A DNA stretch of 30,000 nucleotides from Liolophura sinensis (lineage: Eukaryota > Mollusca > Polyplacophora > Chitonida > Chitonidae): assembly GCF_032854445.1 (NCBI RefSeq), contig NC_088297.1:1178639-1208638 (forward strand), written 5' to 3'. The notes below the pieces were generated by a model. The model was not told the DNA's origin. It saw nothing but the letters and a program-made list of their open reading frames with translations, and ran no database searches. Each line of letters starts with the position of its first letter. Position 1 is the first letter of the stretch. The translations under genes and the position numbers were made by a program. Positions 1 through 9,959 of this stretch are shown here, piece by piece.

Positions 1-525
1 TGACAAATGTAATTGACAATCAGGCCTACGTAAACATGAAGGGCAACACAACCATGACAACTCCATGCCTTTGTAATAGAGGCAGCTTTTCATTCTCCAG
101 ACTGGGGTTAATTTCGAAAATGAATGATTTCCCGCATCCCGTTGGCCGATGCAGCACGGTTATTAAAACACACCTCAAACAATCAGCCCATTTGGTTCAA
201 AACAAATTAAACTCAACGTTTCAATATTACTTTAAGATTATTTGCAGTGATTTGCTCAAATTTGTCCTAGTTTTAAGGACAGATGTTATGTCACGAGTGA
301 ATGACTCTTATAGCGATGATATCGATAGAACGGCCGTGTCAGTGAGGGATTCCCCCATGGCCTTGGGTCCATAAATAGCTGACTAGTTTGCAAAAAAGAG
401 GCTATGATCATTTGAATCAAGATTTGCCAACAGCCGGTCAGAAAGCCACCTGGGAAACAAAGGCCGTGATGTGCACTTGCCCGTACGTGTCAATTGAGTT
501 ATGCGTCTAAACTTATGACGCTTCT
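1..525 (-). repeat. Element Z, copy A (cut by the window edge)
   Basis: Read on the minus strand, this matches the plus-strand segments at about 14965-15720 and 20565-21560 and the minus-strand segment at about 1885-2545. The order is conserved: a 'ctgttggcaaatct' block, a block like 'gtcagctat', a 'catgggggaa..ccactgac' block, a 'cattcactcgtgac' block, then a block translating to HGCVA..VYVG at about 21-60. Its nature is unknown; it may be an interspersed repeat or an old duplicated exon with its flanks. The left end lies outside the window. Confidence 0.65.
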
Positions 526-572
526 TAATCACATGTCCGAGGAATTGCTGTAATATTAAATCCCAAGCATGC

Positions 573-905
573 CGGCCTGGCCCAGATAGCACAGTTGGTA
601 GAGCGTCTGCTTCGGGACCGGTAGATCCAGGATCAATTCTTGATTGAGTCACACCTAAGACTTTAAAAGAGGAAGTTGTAACTTCCTTGTTTGGCGTTCA
701 GCATAAAGGGGATAGTGCAACGACTGGCTGACCCGTATCAGTATAATGGATCGGGCGGGGCCACTTACTTGCTTTCGGTAAGTCGTCTTAGTGAAGCAGC
801 ACTAAATAAAAGAGCGGCGGAAATCCGTCCTGCACCAAGGAGGCACATTACCCGTACGTGCACCCTAAGGTTTCCTTCGTCGTCATATGACTGAAAAATT
901 CTCAC
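573..905 (+). mobile_element. SINE-A, tRNA-derived, with 12-bp target duplication
   Basis: The head is tRNA-like, with an A-box-like 'tagcacagttggtagagcg' and a B-box-like 'ggatcaattc'. The body runs through 'cacctaagactttaaaagagg' to a 3' end 'gtcgtcatatgactgaaaaa'. It is flanked by the perfect 12-bp repeat tcccaagcatgc at 561-572 and 906-917. The duplicated copy of this locus has the empty site tcccaagcatac at 2595-2606, so the insertion limits are well fixed. A second, inverted SINE-A lies at 1550-1853. Confidence 0.85.
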
Positions 906-1136
906 TCCCAAGCATGCACTGTAGAAGCACACATACACAAAATATGGACCATTATTTCCCTTTACTCATGCCGTACCATACGCAAACATATCTGAACCAT
1001 TATCGGAAACGAGTATATGTGCAATTTCCTTTCAAATTATTAGGAAGTACAAAATAAATAAAAATAAGGTGAAGAGCATGTGGCGTTTCTGGATATGACA
1101 AGGACATCATATTCTTCTCATATTACATTTAGTGTT

Positions 1137-1549
1137 AGCTTCGTGATCACGTAGTCTGTGTTCGGCCAACCGTACGAAAAGTCTTCTAGTTATTGTTAGC
1201 CTCCTCTTTAAACGATTTACTCCAAAAAAGAAAAAAAAAAGTCGATAGTCTCCCTTGAAAATAGCAACTTACATTGTATAGGAGCCCGGACGTTGGAGAT
1301 CACTAACGGGATCTCCCTTCCAGTCCGACAGCCACCAGTTAGCCCTGCTTGTACAAAAACATCACGAAGACTCTACAGAAATATTTATGCTATCTGTAGA
1401 TTTGACAACTATACAAGTCGAACCATTACATTATAGCCGAAAGCAATTAAAAAAAAGAGGCATTTTCCATGCCATAAGATTAGAGAGGCATTTTTTCTTC
1501 CAAGGCGTTTGTTATATATAAAGTCATCTGATATAATTTATTTAGAGTT
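1137..1549. other. No gene recognised
   Basis: AT-rich sequence with an A-rich run near 1223-1241 and no open frame or repeat that I can assign. It lies between the left direct duplicate and an inverted SINE-A. Confidence 0.4.
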
Positions 1550-1853
1550 AGTGAGTGAGTACTGGGGTTTAACGTCGTATTTAACAGTTTTTAGTCACAT
1601 GACGACAAAGGAATCCTTGGAGGGCATGTAATGTGCCTCCTTGTTGCAGGACGGATTTCCACCACTGTTTTATCTAATGCTGCTTCACTTACCGAAGGCA
1701 AAGTAAGCCGACCCGCCCGAGCCATTATACTGATAGGGGGTCAACGGGTCGTTGGACTATCCCCTTCATACTGAACGTCATGCGAGGAAGTTACAACTAC
1801 CTCTTTTAAAGTCTTAGGTGTGATTCGATGCAGCACTGATCCAATCAAGACAC
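1550..1853 (-). mobile_element. SINE-A, inverted, 5'-truncated
   Basis: Read on the minus strand this matches SINE-A at 573-905: 'cacacctaagactttaaaagag', then 'cagtataatgg', 'aatccgtcctgcaacaagga', 'gtcgtcatgtgact', and a tail resembling 'cgacgttaaacccc' and 'actcactcac'. Here the tail is fuller than in the first copy, but the tRNA-like head is degraded or missing. Short open frames crossing it are repeat artefacts. Confidence 0.75.
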
Positions 1854-1884
1854 GCAGTATACATGTATACGCACAGCACATAAA

Positions 1885-2545
1885 TGTTACCTCCCTTGTT
1901 CCAACAGCACACGGTCCAATACTGATTACCTTCGTGCTCAATTTACAGCCATTTCGTTGAGTGCAACATTTTCTAGGCAGATGTGCGTCTCGTGTTTGCA
2001 GTGAGAGAATCCCTTCTGTTGGGTTTGGCACTCGTGATGGATGCGTACACCTACGTAAACATGACGGGCAACACAACCATGACAACCCCACGCCTTTGTA
2101 CTTGAGGCAATTTTTCCTTTTTTAACTTGGGAATAATTTCGAAAATGGCCGCTATTCCGTATCCCGTTTGCCGATACAGCAATGCTATCCAAACTCACCT
2201 TCAAAGAATCTACCTGTTTGTTTGAAAGTAAATTAAATTCTACTTTTCGATATAACTTTAAGATTCACTGCATTGATTTGCACAGATTTATCTTAGTTTT
2301 ATAGACAGATGTTATATCATGCGTGGATGAATCTGATAACGACGATACCGACAGCTGTACGCTGTACAGCCGTGTTAGTGAGGGAATCTTCAAAGCCTTG
2401 AGCCTTCAATAGCTGACCTGTTCGCGAAAACGAGGCTAGCGTGATTTGAACTGAGATTTGCCAACAGCCAATCAGAAAGCTTACTAGGAAACACGTGCCG
2501 TGATGTGTACTTGATGGTGTATGTCAATCGGGTCAAACGTCTGCA
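1885..2545 (-). repeat. Element Z, copy B
   Basis: On the minus strand this is the most readable copy of the four-copy element. An 88-codon open frame at 1938-2204 (-) gives a Cys/His-rich peptide containing GCHGCVARHVYVGVRIHHEC, followed by further Cys and His residues (FSHCKHETHIC). The HGCVA..VG segment is open in the same frame in all four copies, which hints at coding ancestry. A G|GTGAGT donor-like site lies in the same segment. No family is recognised, and it is not called as a gene because the other copies are broken. Confidence 0.6.
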
Positions 2546-2836
2546 CTTATGACTCTTTGTCGTCATATGACTGAAAAATTGTTATGACGTAAAATCCCAA
2601 GCATACACTGTACAAGCATACATACACAAAACACAGACTATTATTTCCTTTACTCATGCAGTGTCATACGCAAGCACATCTGAACCATGTCGAAAACGGC
2701 GCTATGCACACTTTCCTTTCACATTATTAGGAAGTGTTATGTAAATTAAGCACAAAATAAATAAAAAATAAAAATGAGACAAAGAAGGTTTCTTGATACG
2801 ACCAGGACATCACATTCTTCCCTTATTACATTCAAA
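2035..2836 (+). repeat. Right member of the direct segmental duplication
   Basis: Partner of 1-1136 in the same orientation. It lacks the SINE-A insertion, so the pre-insertion target can be seen at 2595-2606. It contains most of element Z copy B. The similarity ends near 2836, just before SINE-B sequence begins. Confidence 0.75.
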
Positions 2837-2837
2837 G

Positions 2838-2902
2838 GGGAGTCCGTGTCCAACGTGGTTAGCGTGCCAGCGCGGCGCAGTCACCCAGGAGCCTCTCACC
2901 CA
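2838..2902 (+). mobile_element. SINE-B 5' head fragment
   Basis: Resembles the start of the full SINE-B at 14247-14509: a tRNA-like 'cgtggttagcgtgcc', then 'gcgcagtcacccaggagcctctcacc'. It stops abruptly and is followed at once by an inverted SINE-B, forming a head-fragment/inverted-copy pair. Confidence 0.55.
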
Positions 2903-3098
2903 TATGTATTTATCTATTCATTTTACTGGTGTTTTACGCCACTCTCAAAAACACTTCGTTTATACAAGGGCGGCAAGCATGTCGGTAGGAGTAAACCCAC
3001 GACCATCCACAGATTGCTGGCAGATCTTCCCACGGGTGACTGAACGCTCCTGACTCATTGAGCTGCGCCCACATGCTACAACCACTCGACCACGCATA
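2903..3098 (-). mobile_element. SINE-B, inverted, diverged
   Basis: Begins with the complement of the SINE-B tail ('tatttatctattcatttt', 'tggtgttttacgcc'), then 'aaacccacgaccatccaca' and 'gatcttcccac', ending near 'ctcattgagctgcgcc'. It is an old copy with many differences. The short open frames at 2774-3053 are by-products of this element. Confidence 0.7.
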
Positions 3099-4500
3099 AA
3101 ACTGAGTGCATTTATTTCATTTTTTTTCTTAACGACGTAAGTGGTAAGTTATCTGGATGGAGAAAACTGATACGCACAGTACAAACAAACGATCACGTAT
3201 TGCTAACAAGAAGCAACGCTCAGATGGAGCCGAGGATTCTGCATGTACCCCGGTCCCGTGTGTCCCGTTTGTCCTGCGTGTCCCAGAGACGTGTGTCCCC
3301 ACCGGCGCAAGATCGTTGCCCTATCTCGCATTACGCCATATCCCTATGTTGAGCCAATGGGGAATCAACCCTGTGTTAATATAGTTTTAATGTTCTTTTA
3401 TATGCATGCACGCTAGTTTTCGGCCGCCCATTCAAAAAAGCTTTTATCTCCGTCGTCATGTTACAACATTTGTGAACCATGCATCTATTTTTATCTAAAT
3501 AAACAGAGTTCTAGATCTGCAGGTTTTCAGAAAATTTTCACAATCAAAATACACCATTTATTTTTCTATTTTGCTTGGATTTTTGCAGATACAGGCATTA
3601 GTTACATTCTCTATTTAGCTCGATGACTTCCTAAATGTTGTAATCAACACGGTTAGGTGCTGATGGTGGAACAAGATGTGTGACCTCACTGAGATATATT
3701 TACCCGGCTTCCGAATTGACCAGAAATAATTTTTGAGGCGTACCTGTGGATTGGTCAATTTCTCCAAAAATATTCCTAGCAAATCTAAATGCGCCATTTA
3801 TTAAATCTCAGTCGGTGTTGACTCCTTATCCAAGTCGAAGGTGCAGTTCAAAGTATAGGGAGATATCACACAACACAGTTGAAACGCTTGTGGTAAGGTT
3901 CAGAAAAGAGTTTGCCCAATTCTGGGCAACCACGTTAAAAACGAGTGGCTACTCCTCATTCACTTAGAAGATACATTTCCCAACGGCATGATGTTAACAT
4001 TTAGGATCTAATTGCGGCCTACAGACTTGAGTGTTCCCCGGGAAGATTTCTATATTCGTAATTTTGATATATAGAGGCATATTATAGTCTCAAAGGAAAT
4101 TACACTAACTGTAGAAATATAGATATTTGATGTATTTCTTGCAGTGCTCGCTTACCGTGGAAATGCATGTAACGTACACGCATTCTAGCTGTGACTTACA
4201 CCGTGTAAGGGTTTGTATCTTTGCAGCACTTTGGATGCTGAATATCATGATATCCTGACTATGTAATGATGCCTCATTGACTGCAAATTTACAGTCAGAA
4301 TACAGCTGTTGATCTTTAGAAAAATACACTGTAGCCTAAAATGCCAGCAAATTTTAATGTAAACTATATATACACTATTTGTAATTATAGTATATCCATT
4401 TTCCTATATAATTACATATAAGGCGGCCTTTTCAATATAGAAGAAGGCATTCTGATATTGGTCATTCTGATAACCATTGCCATCGTCATCTATTTCTCAT
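3099..4500. other. No gene recognised
   Basis: Short open frames occur (3157-3384 +, 3615-3797 -, 3746-3967 +), but none shows a domain, splice context or resemblance to anything I know. 3250-3320 is GC-richer, with repeated 'gtgtccc' and 'gtcccg' words. The right end becomes pyrimidine-rich and leads into the acceptor of SCP-like copy 1. Confidence 0.4.
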
Positions 4501-4547
4501 GTTGTTGTTTCTTTTTTGTTTTAGTCTAGTTTCTGCACTAGTTGAAG

Positions 4548-5087
4548 ATGGAGCCGGATACATATATCAAACGAAAGTGGACGGGACTTATAAGTTCTTC
4601 AACATAAGCGGCTCGGACCTGTTGACGATTTCGGATTTCATGGAGTATCCATGTCATCTGTTACGGGAGGGAAAGGTGGAAGATGCCTGTCGAATAGCGA
4701 CACTCTTCAAAAGATTCTGGGACGGCAATCTGGAATATTCGGGCCGACCCAAGGGAGAAACATCCATCAATCTAGAAGACTGGATAAAAGGCCAGTGCAC
4801 TATGAGCCAGCAGGATTGGTACCATAACGAAGCTATACCAGCTCTCTCAGCCGCTTGGTTTGACATAATGGACGAGAACCATGACAACCTAATTAGCCTT
4901 GTGGAGTGGCGAGATCACTACAAGGGACACGGGATGAAGGACGAAGAGTTTATCCGCTCTACTTTCACCAAGATGGATACAAACAGCGACGGTTTCATCT
5001 CCCCGACAGGAATTTGATTATGCTATCAAAATGTATGGCAAACACGACCCGGACAATGATTACTCATTTCTTTTCACCCAAGATTAG
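4548..5087 (+). pseudogene. SCP-like EF-hand exon, copy 1 (two frameshifts)
   Basis: Homologous along its length to the intact copies at 12657 and 18885. The homologous ATG is at 4548, just after an AG. The frame there gives MEPDTYIKRKWTGL, then needs one base, missing after about 4589, to continue as KFFNISG. The long middle runs EYPCHLLREGKVEDA, DWIKGQCTMSQQDWY, a third EF loop DENHDNLISLVE (Gly6 replaced by Asn) and a fourth loop starting DTNSDGFIS. An extra C in the run 5001-5004 then shifts the frame to a TGA at 5015-5017. After that shift the homologous C-terminus (DYSFLFTQD, stop 5085-5087) is readable. Known for the family: SCPs are cytosolic four-EF-hand calcium buffers of about 180 aa. 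Inference: this is a recently disabled gene, unless the two single-base differences are sequence errors. A frame from the ATG at 4499 would instead read the acceptor tract as a leader (see findings). Confidence 0.8.
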
Positions 5088-5164
5088 ACAAAATGGATTG
5101 TACTGAATTTGAGTATAAGTCCAGCTATAACATTGACACTAATCGGCAGACAATATTAACCAGG

Positions 5165-5540
5165 TTCAGTATTGAATTAGAAAATCTATCTAAATCAGAT
5201 TCAAAATGAGTTTTCATTTGCCCATATAGTATACCAGTTATATACGTACGTTGCCCTTAACAACGGAGAAGATGGAAGCAGTCAGATTCATTTTGGGTAT
5301 TCAGCTGCTGATGTAGTTACATACTCACGTTGTCCGTAACAACTGGGAAGATGCAATCAATCAGATTTACTTTTGGGTATTTAGAACGAAGTTGTATTTA
5401 TGGCTCTGCTAAGAAGTAGAAATCAGTGAGATTCCTATGAGCTGGACAGTTGTATACAGGACATTGCTGAGTGGGCACTGTAGTAATTAGATTCACCTGA
5501 ATCCGTGACACTACTAAGAAGATTCAACAAAGATTGGAAA
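5165..5540 (+). repeat. Degenerate 3'-flank minisatellite of copy 1
   Basis: Units of about 79 bp share a core like 'aatcagattcacttttgggtattcag'; clear units start near 5280 and 5359, with weaker ones near 5200, 5424 and 5488. The same core recurs downstream of copies 2, 3 and 4 and of the relic. It lies between the old stop and a candidate poly(A) signal, so it may have been part of the 3' UTR. Confidence 0.55.
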
Positions 5541-5576
5541 GAAAAAAACTGTTATTTTTTTGGTTAATTCTGGGTA

Positions 5577-5582
5577 AATAAA
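5577..5582 (+). promoter_or_regulatory. Candidate poly(A) signal of copy 1
   Basis: AATAAA about 490 bp after the C-terminal stop of copy 1. The matching AATAAA is kept in the decayed duplicate at 8692-8697, followed in both by 'attcggtat'. Placement is by position only. Confidence 0.35.
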
Positions 5583-5949
5583 ATATTCGGTATTCAAAAA
5601 AGAATTGTGTACTAATGAAGTTCAGAATATACATGTTGTTCCTCGTCAAAATTGACATTTCCTATTTGTACATCGATTGGTGAGTTGTCATAGAAACTTG
5701 TACGAACTGTCCGGTAAATGTCATGTTGTTTTTTTGTGAAAACGGATAAACTGTTTAAATGGTGGCTTCCGCTAAATCTCCTTCGCCTTCAGTTTTTTTC
5801 TTAAGAAAATTAAGAAACAGAATTTGATTGGAAAAACTGTAGTGGCAGAGATCCCTGTCCGTTTCATCAACCGTAACGTTACATTAATTCACGTCATCAG
5901 CAATTAAAATGCTACATTTTTGGTTGTTATGGAAATCAGCTCATACGAG

Positions 5950-6215
5950 AAGAAATGGATAAAGCGGCCGCTTCAAAGTCTGAAGTCCTCAGGTCAAACC
6001 CGAGTCGTGTCATACCAAATACCTAAAAAATGCTACTCGTTCCCGCTTTGTTTGACGCTCAGTACTTAGAGGCTAGAGCAAGGACACGCCTGTTTGCCCC
6101 GGTGTCAGTACCATTTGACTAGGTGGGCTGTCACGTCTGGTGTCCTTTGCATGATACTCCATTGGCTCCAGTATACGTAATCACTCCTCCTCACCATGTA
6201 AATGAAAACTGATAA
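5950..6215 (+). mobile_element. tRNA-derived SINE relic (SINE-A relative)
   Basis: A tRNA-like head is seen: 'aatggataaagcggccgctt', then a B-box-like 'aggtcaaacccg'. It is followed by 'gtcataccaaatac', 'ggtgtcagtaccat', a 'ggtgtcctttgc' block and 'ctcctcaccatgtaaatgaa'. The duplicate at 9305-9515 has the same order, so this insertion predates the block duplication. Confidence 0.6.
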
Positions 6216-8163
6216 GGCCTCAGACCCTCATTGATTTTCTGTAAGAAACAATCTTTACAAGGATGTTTTACTTTACAAACCTAATGGGAGAGTTTCGAGT
6301 TCGAACTCTTTTACATCTGAAGTTAAAAGAAGTCTTACAGTACAATGTGACCTGTCAGAAATGTTAGGCAATTATTTTTTGTTAAATTTACAAAAACATG
6401 AGCGTCTGAAAAAAATTCACAAAACGCTGTTAGGTGAAGATGGACAAGAATGGACGAGCTCAAAATGTACAATCTTCAGAAGGTTATAAGAGACCTTTTA
6501 CAACACATCACTGCAGTTATTATGGGAACAGCTTCTGAAGTCAACCTCGTCCACATTATACTGACAGAAATAGAAACTACTGACTGCTTGTCTTTTCATG
6601 GTTCCGTTCTAATTTGGTCCTTTATTTACTTTTTTAGTAACGTCTATTTTTGTTGTCGGCTGACCCACGAAATTCTGTTTCAACGCACACCACGAGAGCA
6701 CACGGCTCGCTTTTAACCAGTATGGCTTTGGTGAAGTGTAGCCGCATTCTAGTTGTATAGCTCAGCCTGTTATGCAATGGGCTTAAACACAGGCTGTATA
6801 TGGTTCCTATAACCGAGAGATTTCTGTCGACTTTGAATCACTGAAATTGCTACTTTATAGTAAAATATAAAGTATATTATAATAATATATTATATAAATA
6901 TATATGAAATATGAACTCTGGTTTCAGACAGATTTTGCTTAATCAACAAATATTACCGTAGAATTTCAATGCCTAGATTAAGAACTCCATCCCATCAATT
7001 GAAAATATAAACAAGACCGAGTTATATTTTTAGTTTGGCAAGAACTATGAGACTGTGTACAATGTGTGCACGAAATAATGTGGAAGACGAATACTGATTT
7101 TATATCCTTTTTATTGATCCACTGAATGCTTTTTTCATTGTAAAGGACTTATTACCACTTCGTGTACCTGTGACACAGGAAGCAGACTTACTTGTCACTA
7201 AACAAAAAAATGAACTGAATGATTAAAACCATGGCCAGAGAACAGCGTCTCCAGGAGTAAGTCCAGAGACCAGAACACCGAGAACAGCAGACAGACTGAA
7301 CTCAGAAGTGAACACACGGACCGCAGAAAGAAGGACATTTTTAACATATTTAGGTAACTGTCCATTACAGTTGCCTTTAGTGTTATGCCAGTGGGCAATC
7401 AGGTCTCTGTGAAAGTATTTTCACTGTGTGAAATTTTGTAAATAAAAATGCATGGGTTTGCCAAGGAGAAGTACTGGATGGGACACATGCGTCCATTTCT
7501 TTGAATATAATGGGTTGGTTGGATAGTGCTATGCTTGCAGTGGAAGGCTGCTTGCGAATGATGCATTTTGAATGATGTGGCTATGTTTTTTCCTGCATAT
7601 CGGTACTATGAAAAGAGATAGATTAATTGTTGATGCTTGCAATATTTTTTGATGTGACCTGCTATATATATGTATGAAGGAGTCTGATACACGAAGTTTT
7701 ACTATCACTGGGCTATGGATTGTTAAGCGACAGGGTAAGATTTTCTTGCCATTGTCTTCATTATGGAAGTCAGAATTATGTATTTTCTCATTGGCAGACA
7801 TTTATATCACGCACTGTTGGGAGTTATTCTCCTGGAGTTTATGCCGAGGTAAAATGGCGATAACACCTAATGTGTAGATGGTTTGAAGGGTAACTCTGGC
7901 CTGAAATGACAGCTGTATGCGGAGTCAAAAAATTACCAAGCAGACGGCACAAGAAGACGACGCAAATAATTATTTTTAACAGCTTGCATTTGATAAGGGC
8001 ATGGAGGCAGTGTAGAAAATTAAACCTTTTCCGCCGTTTCAGGGACAGTTAAGCGCATGTTCATGTAAGTAGGTCAGCACTGCATGCAAATTCCCGTTTT
8101 GGGAGACAAAGCTAACCCAGCCAGGGGTCAACCAGTGCGAAAGTAGTTCGGCGCTAATCCAAG
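6216..8163. other. No gene recognised
   Basis: The first part (to about 6975) belongs to the duplicated block. 6855-6910 is nearly pure A/T with repeated 'tatata'. Open frames at 6450-6716 (+), 7198-7398 (-), 7529-7801 (-) and 7674-7877 (+) show no domain and no counterpart in the duplicate, so they are not called as genes. Confidence 0.4.
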
Positions 8164-8381
8164 ATGGATATGGATGCGTATTTGAAACAAAAGTGAAAGG
8201 GACTTCTTAAGCCTAAGCGGTTCAGGCCTGTTGACGGGTTCAAAATTCATGGTGTATCGATCTGTTACAAGGAAAGAAAGGTGCCTGCAAAATAGCAAGA
8301 ATCTTCAAAAGGCTCTGGGATGTTCGTCTGGCACATTTGGGCCGACCCAAACAAGAAACGTCCTTAAATCTAGACGGCAGT
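8164..8381 (+). pseudogene. SCP-like EF-hand exon relic, truncated
   Basis: Aligns to the first part of copy 1: 'atggatatggatgcgtat' at the start, 'cctgttgacgg', 'tcttcaaaaggctctggga' and 'gggccgacccaaa'. The conserved Trp codon early in the exon (TGG in copies 1-4) is TGA here, and further indels break the frame. Homology stops at about 8381 and resumes in sequence matching copy 1's 3' flank near 5350. About 560 bp, including both C-terminal EF-hands, have therefore been deleted. It cannot encode a functional calcium-binding protein. It is closest to copy 1, from which its block was duplicated. Confidence 0.8.
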
Positions 8382-8914
8382 AATAATCAGATCCACTTTG
8401 AGTATTTAAACCAAAAGTGTATTTATGGCTTTGATAAGTAGTAAAAATCCATCAAATTGACTTTAAGTTTTACGGTTTTTATTCAGGACAATATTGAGCT
8501 GACAATATTAATCAGATTCACAAAGAAGACGTATTCATTCAGATTCACTTTATACGTGTTTATAACACAACTATAAGACGACTAAATAAAAAGACTTGCT
8601 TTTTTTGTTGGGTAATTATGGCAAGGTGTACATGCAGAAGTGACATCTTAAAGACTGACAAGAAACTTTGAATGCCTGGTTAATTTTGTTTGAATAAATT
8701 ATTCGGTATCCCCAGAAAAGAAGCCAAAGAGGAAGTGAACATATTACCCGGTCAGAATTGACCTGTCTTATCTACACGTGAACTGGCACTATGCATTGCA
8801 ATAGAAAAGGGACTGGCTGTTTAAAAGATTGCCTTCTTATCAATCTCATTCACTACAGTTTTTTTTGTGTTTTTTTTAGAAATCGTTGCCACAGGCTTTG
8901 AACAAAAAAAAAAC

Positions 8915-9330
8915 CTGTCTTGTGACAGTTCCCTGTCAGTTTCATCAAACGCAACGTTACTTCAGCTCATGTAATCGGGAACTTAAATGCTATACTAATG
9001 GTTGTCAAGAAAATCTTAATCTTGGATTTTTAGGAACTTATAAGTTCTTCACAGGAGATTAGTAAAGATCCAAACCGGTTATGTGGCGTATTGGATAGAG
9101 CGTCCGCTTTAAACTCGGGAAACTTAGTGTAAAACCCGTTGCCACAGTATTTAAATGAAAAAGCTATCCTGTGACACTTCCCTGTCAGTTTCATCAAACG
9201 TAACCTTAGATCACCTTAAGTAATCGGGAACTGAAATGCTATGGTTGTCATGGAAATCAAAATCTTGATTTTTTAGGAATTAATAAGTTCGTCAGAGGTG
9301 ATTATGTGGCGTATTGGATAGAAAGTGCGC
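8915..9330 (+). repeat. Local tandem duplication of about 249 bp
   Basis: Two direct units are seen: 'cctgtcagtttcatcaaac' at 8932 and again at 9181, each followed by 'cgggaact.aaatgctat', 'taataagtt'-like sequence and a tRNA-like head 'atgtggcgtattggatag'. The corresponding region of the copy 1 block has one unit (near 5856-6000), so the tandem arose after the block duplication. Confidence 0.65.
9078..9160 (+). mobile_element. SINE head fragment, tRNA-like
   Basis: Has 'tggcgtattggatagagcgt' (A-box-like) and 'agtgtaaaacccgttg' (decayed B-box). It is cut short where the second tandem unit begins. Confidence 0.5.
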
Positions 9331-9515
9331 TTTAAACTCGGGAAACCTAGGGTCAAACCCGTTGCGTCTCATACCAAATACTTTAAAGAGAGGTGAGAGC
9401 AAGTGAACATGATTGGTCGGCCCGGTGTGAGTACAACTGGCCACGTATAGTGTCCTTGGAGTGGTACTTTGGTGGCGTTCGTATACCTAATGACCCCTCC
9501 TCGCCATATGACTGA
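9305..9515 (+). mobile_element. tRNA-derived SINE relic (SINE-A relative)
   Basis: tRNA-like head 'tggcgtattggatagaaagt' and B-box-like 'agggtcaaacccgttg', then 'ctcataccaaatac', 'ggtgtgagta', 'gtgtccttggag' and the SINE-A type tail 'gccatatgactgacaattg'. It corresponds to 5950-6215 in the sister block. The minus-strand open frame at 9369-9629 is a by-product. Confidence 0.6.
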
Positions 9516-9959
9516 CAATTGATAAACACAACATAAATACAAATTCAAAATAAATTCTCCCTCACTAAGAAAGTGACGCAAACGAGAATGCCATTTTTGG
9601 ATACGAAAATGACGTTGTATTCCTCTCATATTACATGTACATCTATGGCTCGGAACAAACTAGGATGTTTTACTTCACAAGCTTGATGAGAGAGTTTCGA
9701 GTTCGAACTGTTTTTACCGCTGAAGATAATGGAAGGCCAACCCTACAATATAACCTGTCAGAAATGTTAGGTAACTATTTGTGATTATATTTACTTCAAA
9801 TATCGACCATAACCACAAGAGCACGATGGCCCACGGGATTCTATTAATCGATTTGATTTTGCTGAAGGGCGGCTACATTGTGTATTCCGCCTGTTATGTC
9901 AAGTGTTTAGGCACAGATTGTATGTGATTGCCTTCCTCAAAAATGTATGTCGAATTCGA

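Larger units (their letters stand above)
1..1136 (+). repeat. Left member of a direct segmental duplication
   Basis: This stretch is repeated in the same orientation at about 2035-2836, with moderate divergence. Matching landmarks include 'cctacgtaaacatga' near 26 and 2050, 'gatttgccaacagcc' near 421 and 2455, and 'ttattaggaagt' near 1038 and 2726. The left copy is interrupted by a SINE at 573-905 that is absent from the right copy. No convincing gene is seen. The open frames at 36-374 and 691-894 are not shared with the partner copy and overlap repeat sequence. Confidence 0.75.
4548..6975 (+). repeat. Segmental duplication, copy 1 block
   Basis: This block is repeated in direct orientation at about 8164-10310. 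Matches run through the exon start, the 3' minisatellite ('tatttatggct'), the poly(A) region, 'tcatcaa.cg.aacgtta', a tRNA-like SINE head, 'gagagtttcgagttcgaact' (near 6290 and 9692), 'acctgtcagaaatgttagg' (near 6350 and 9753), and 'cagacagattt' near 6927 and 10270. It holds copy 1 and no other gene that I recognise. Confidence 0.7.

Noticed and set aside
582-655. tRNA-like sequence that might be a true tRNA gene
   Set aside because: It is the head of a SINE with target duplications. The arms do not pair as a complete cloverleaf and it continues into the SINE body. The same applies to the heads near 5950, 9078, 9305 and 25490.
1741-2091. 116-codon minus-strand frame overlapping element Z copy B
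   Set aside because: It runs into the inverted SINE-A and uses a different frame from the HGCVA frame that is shared between copies.
3157-3384. 75-codon open frame with Cys/Pro-rich middle
   Set aside because: The middle reflects repeated 'gtgtccc' words; there is no domain, paralogue or splice evidence.
6450-6716. 88-codon open frame in the copy 1 block
   Set aside because: No recognisable domain, and no equivalent frame in the duplicated block at about 9780-9900.
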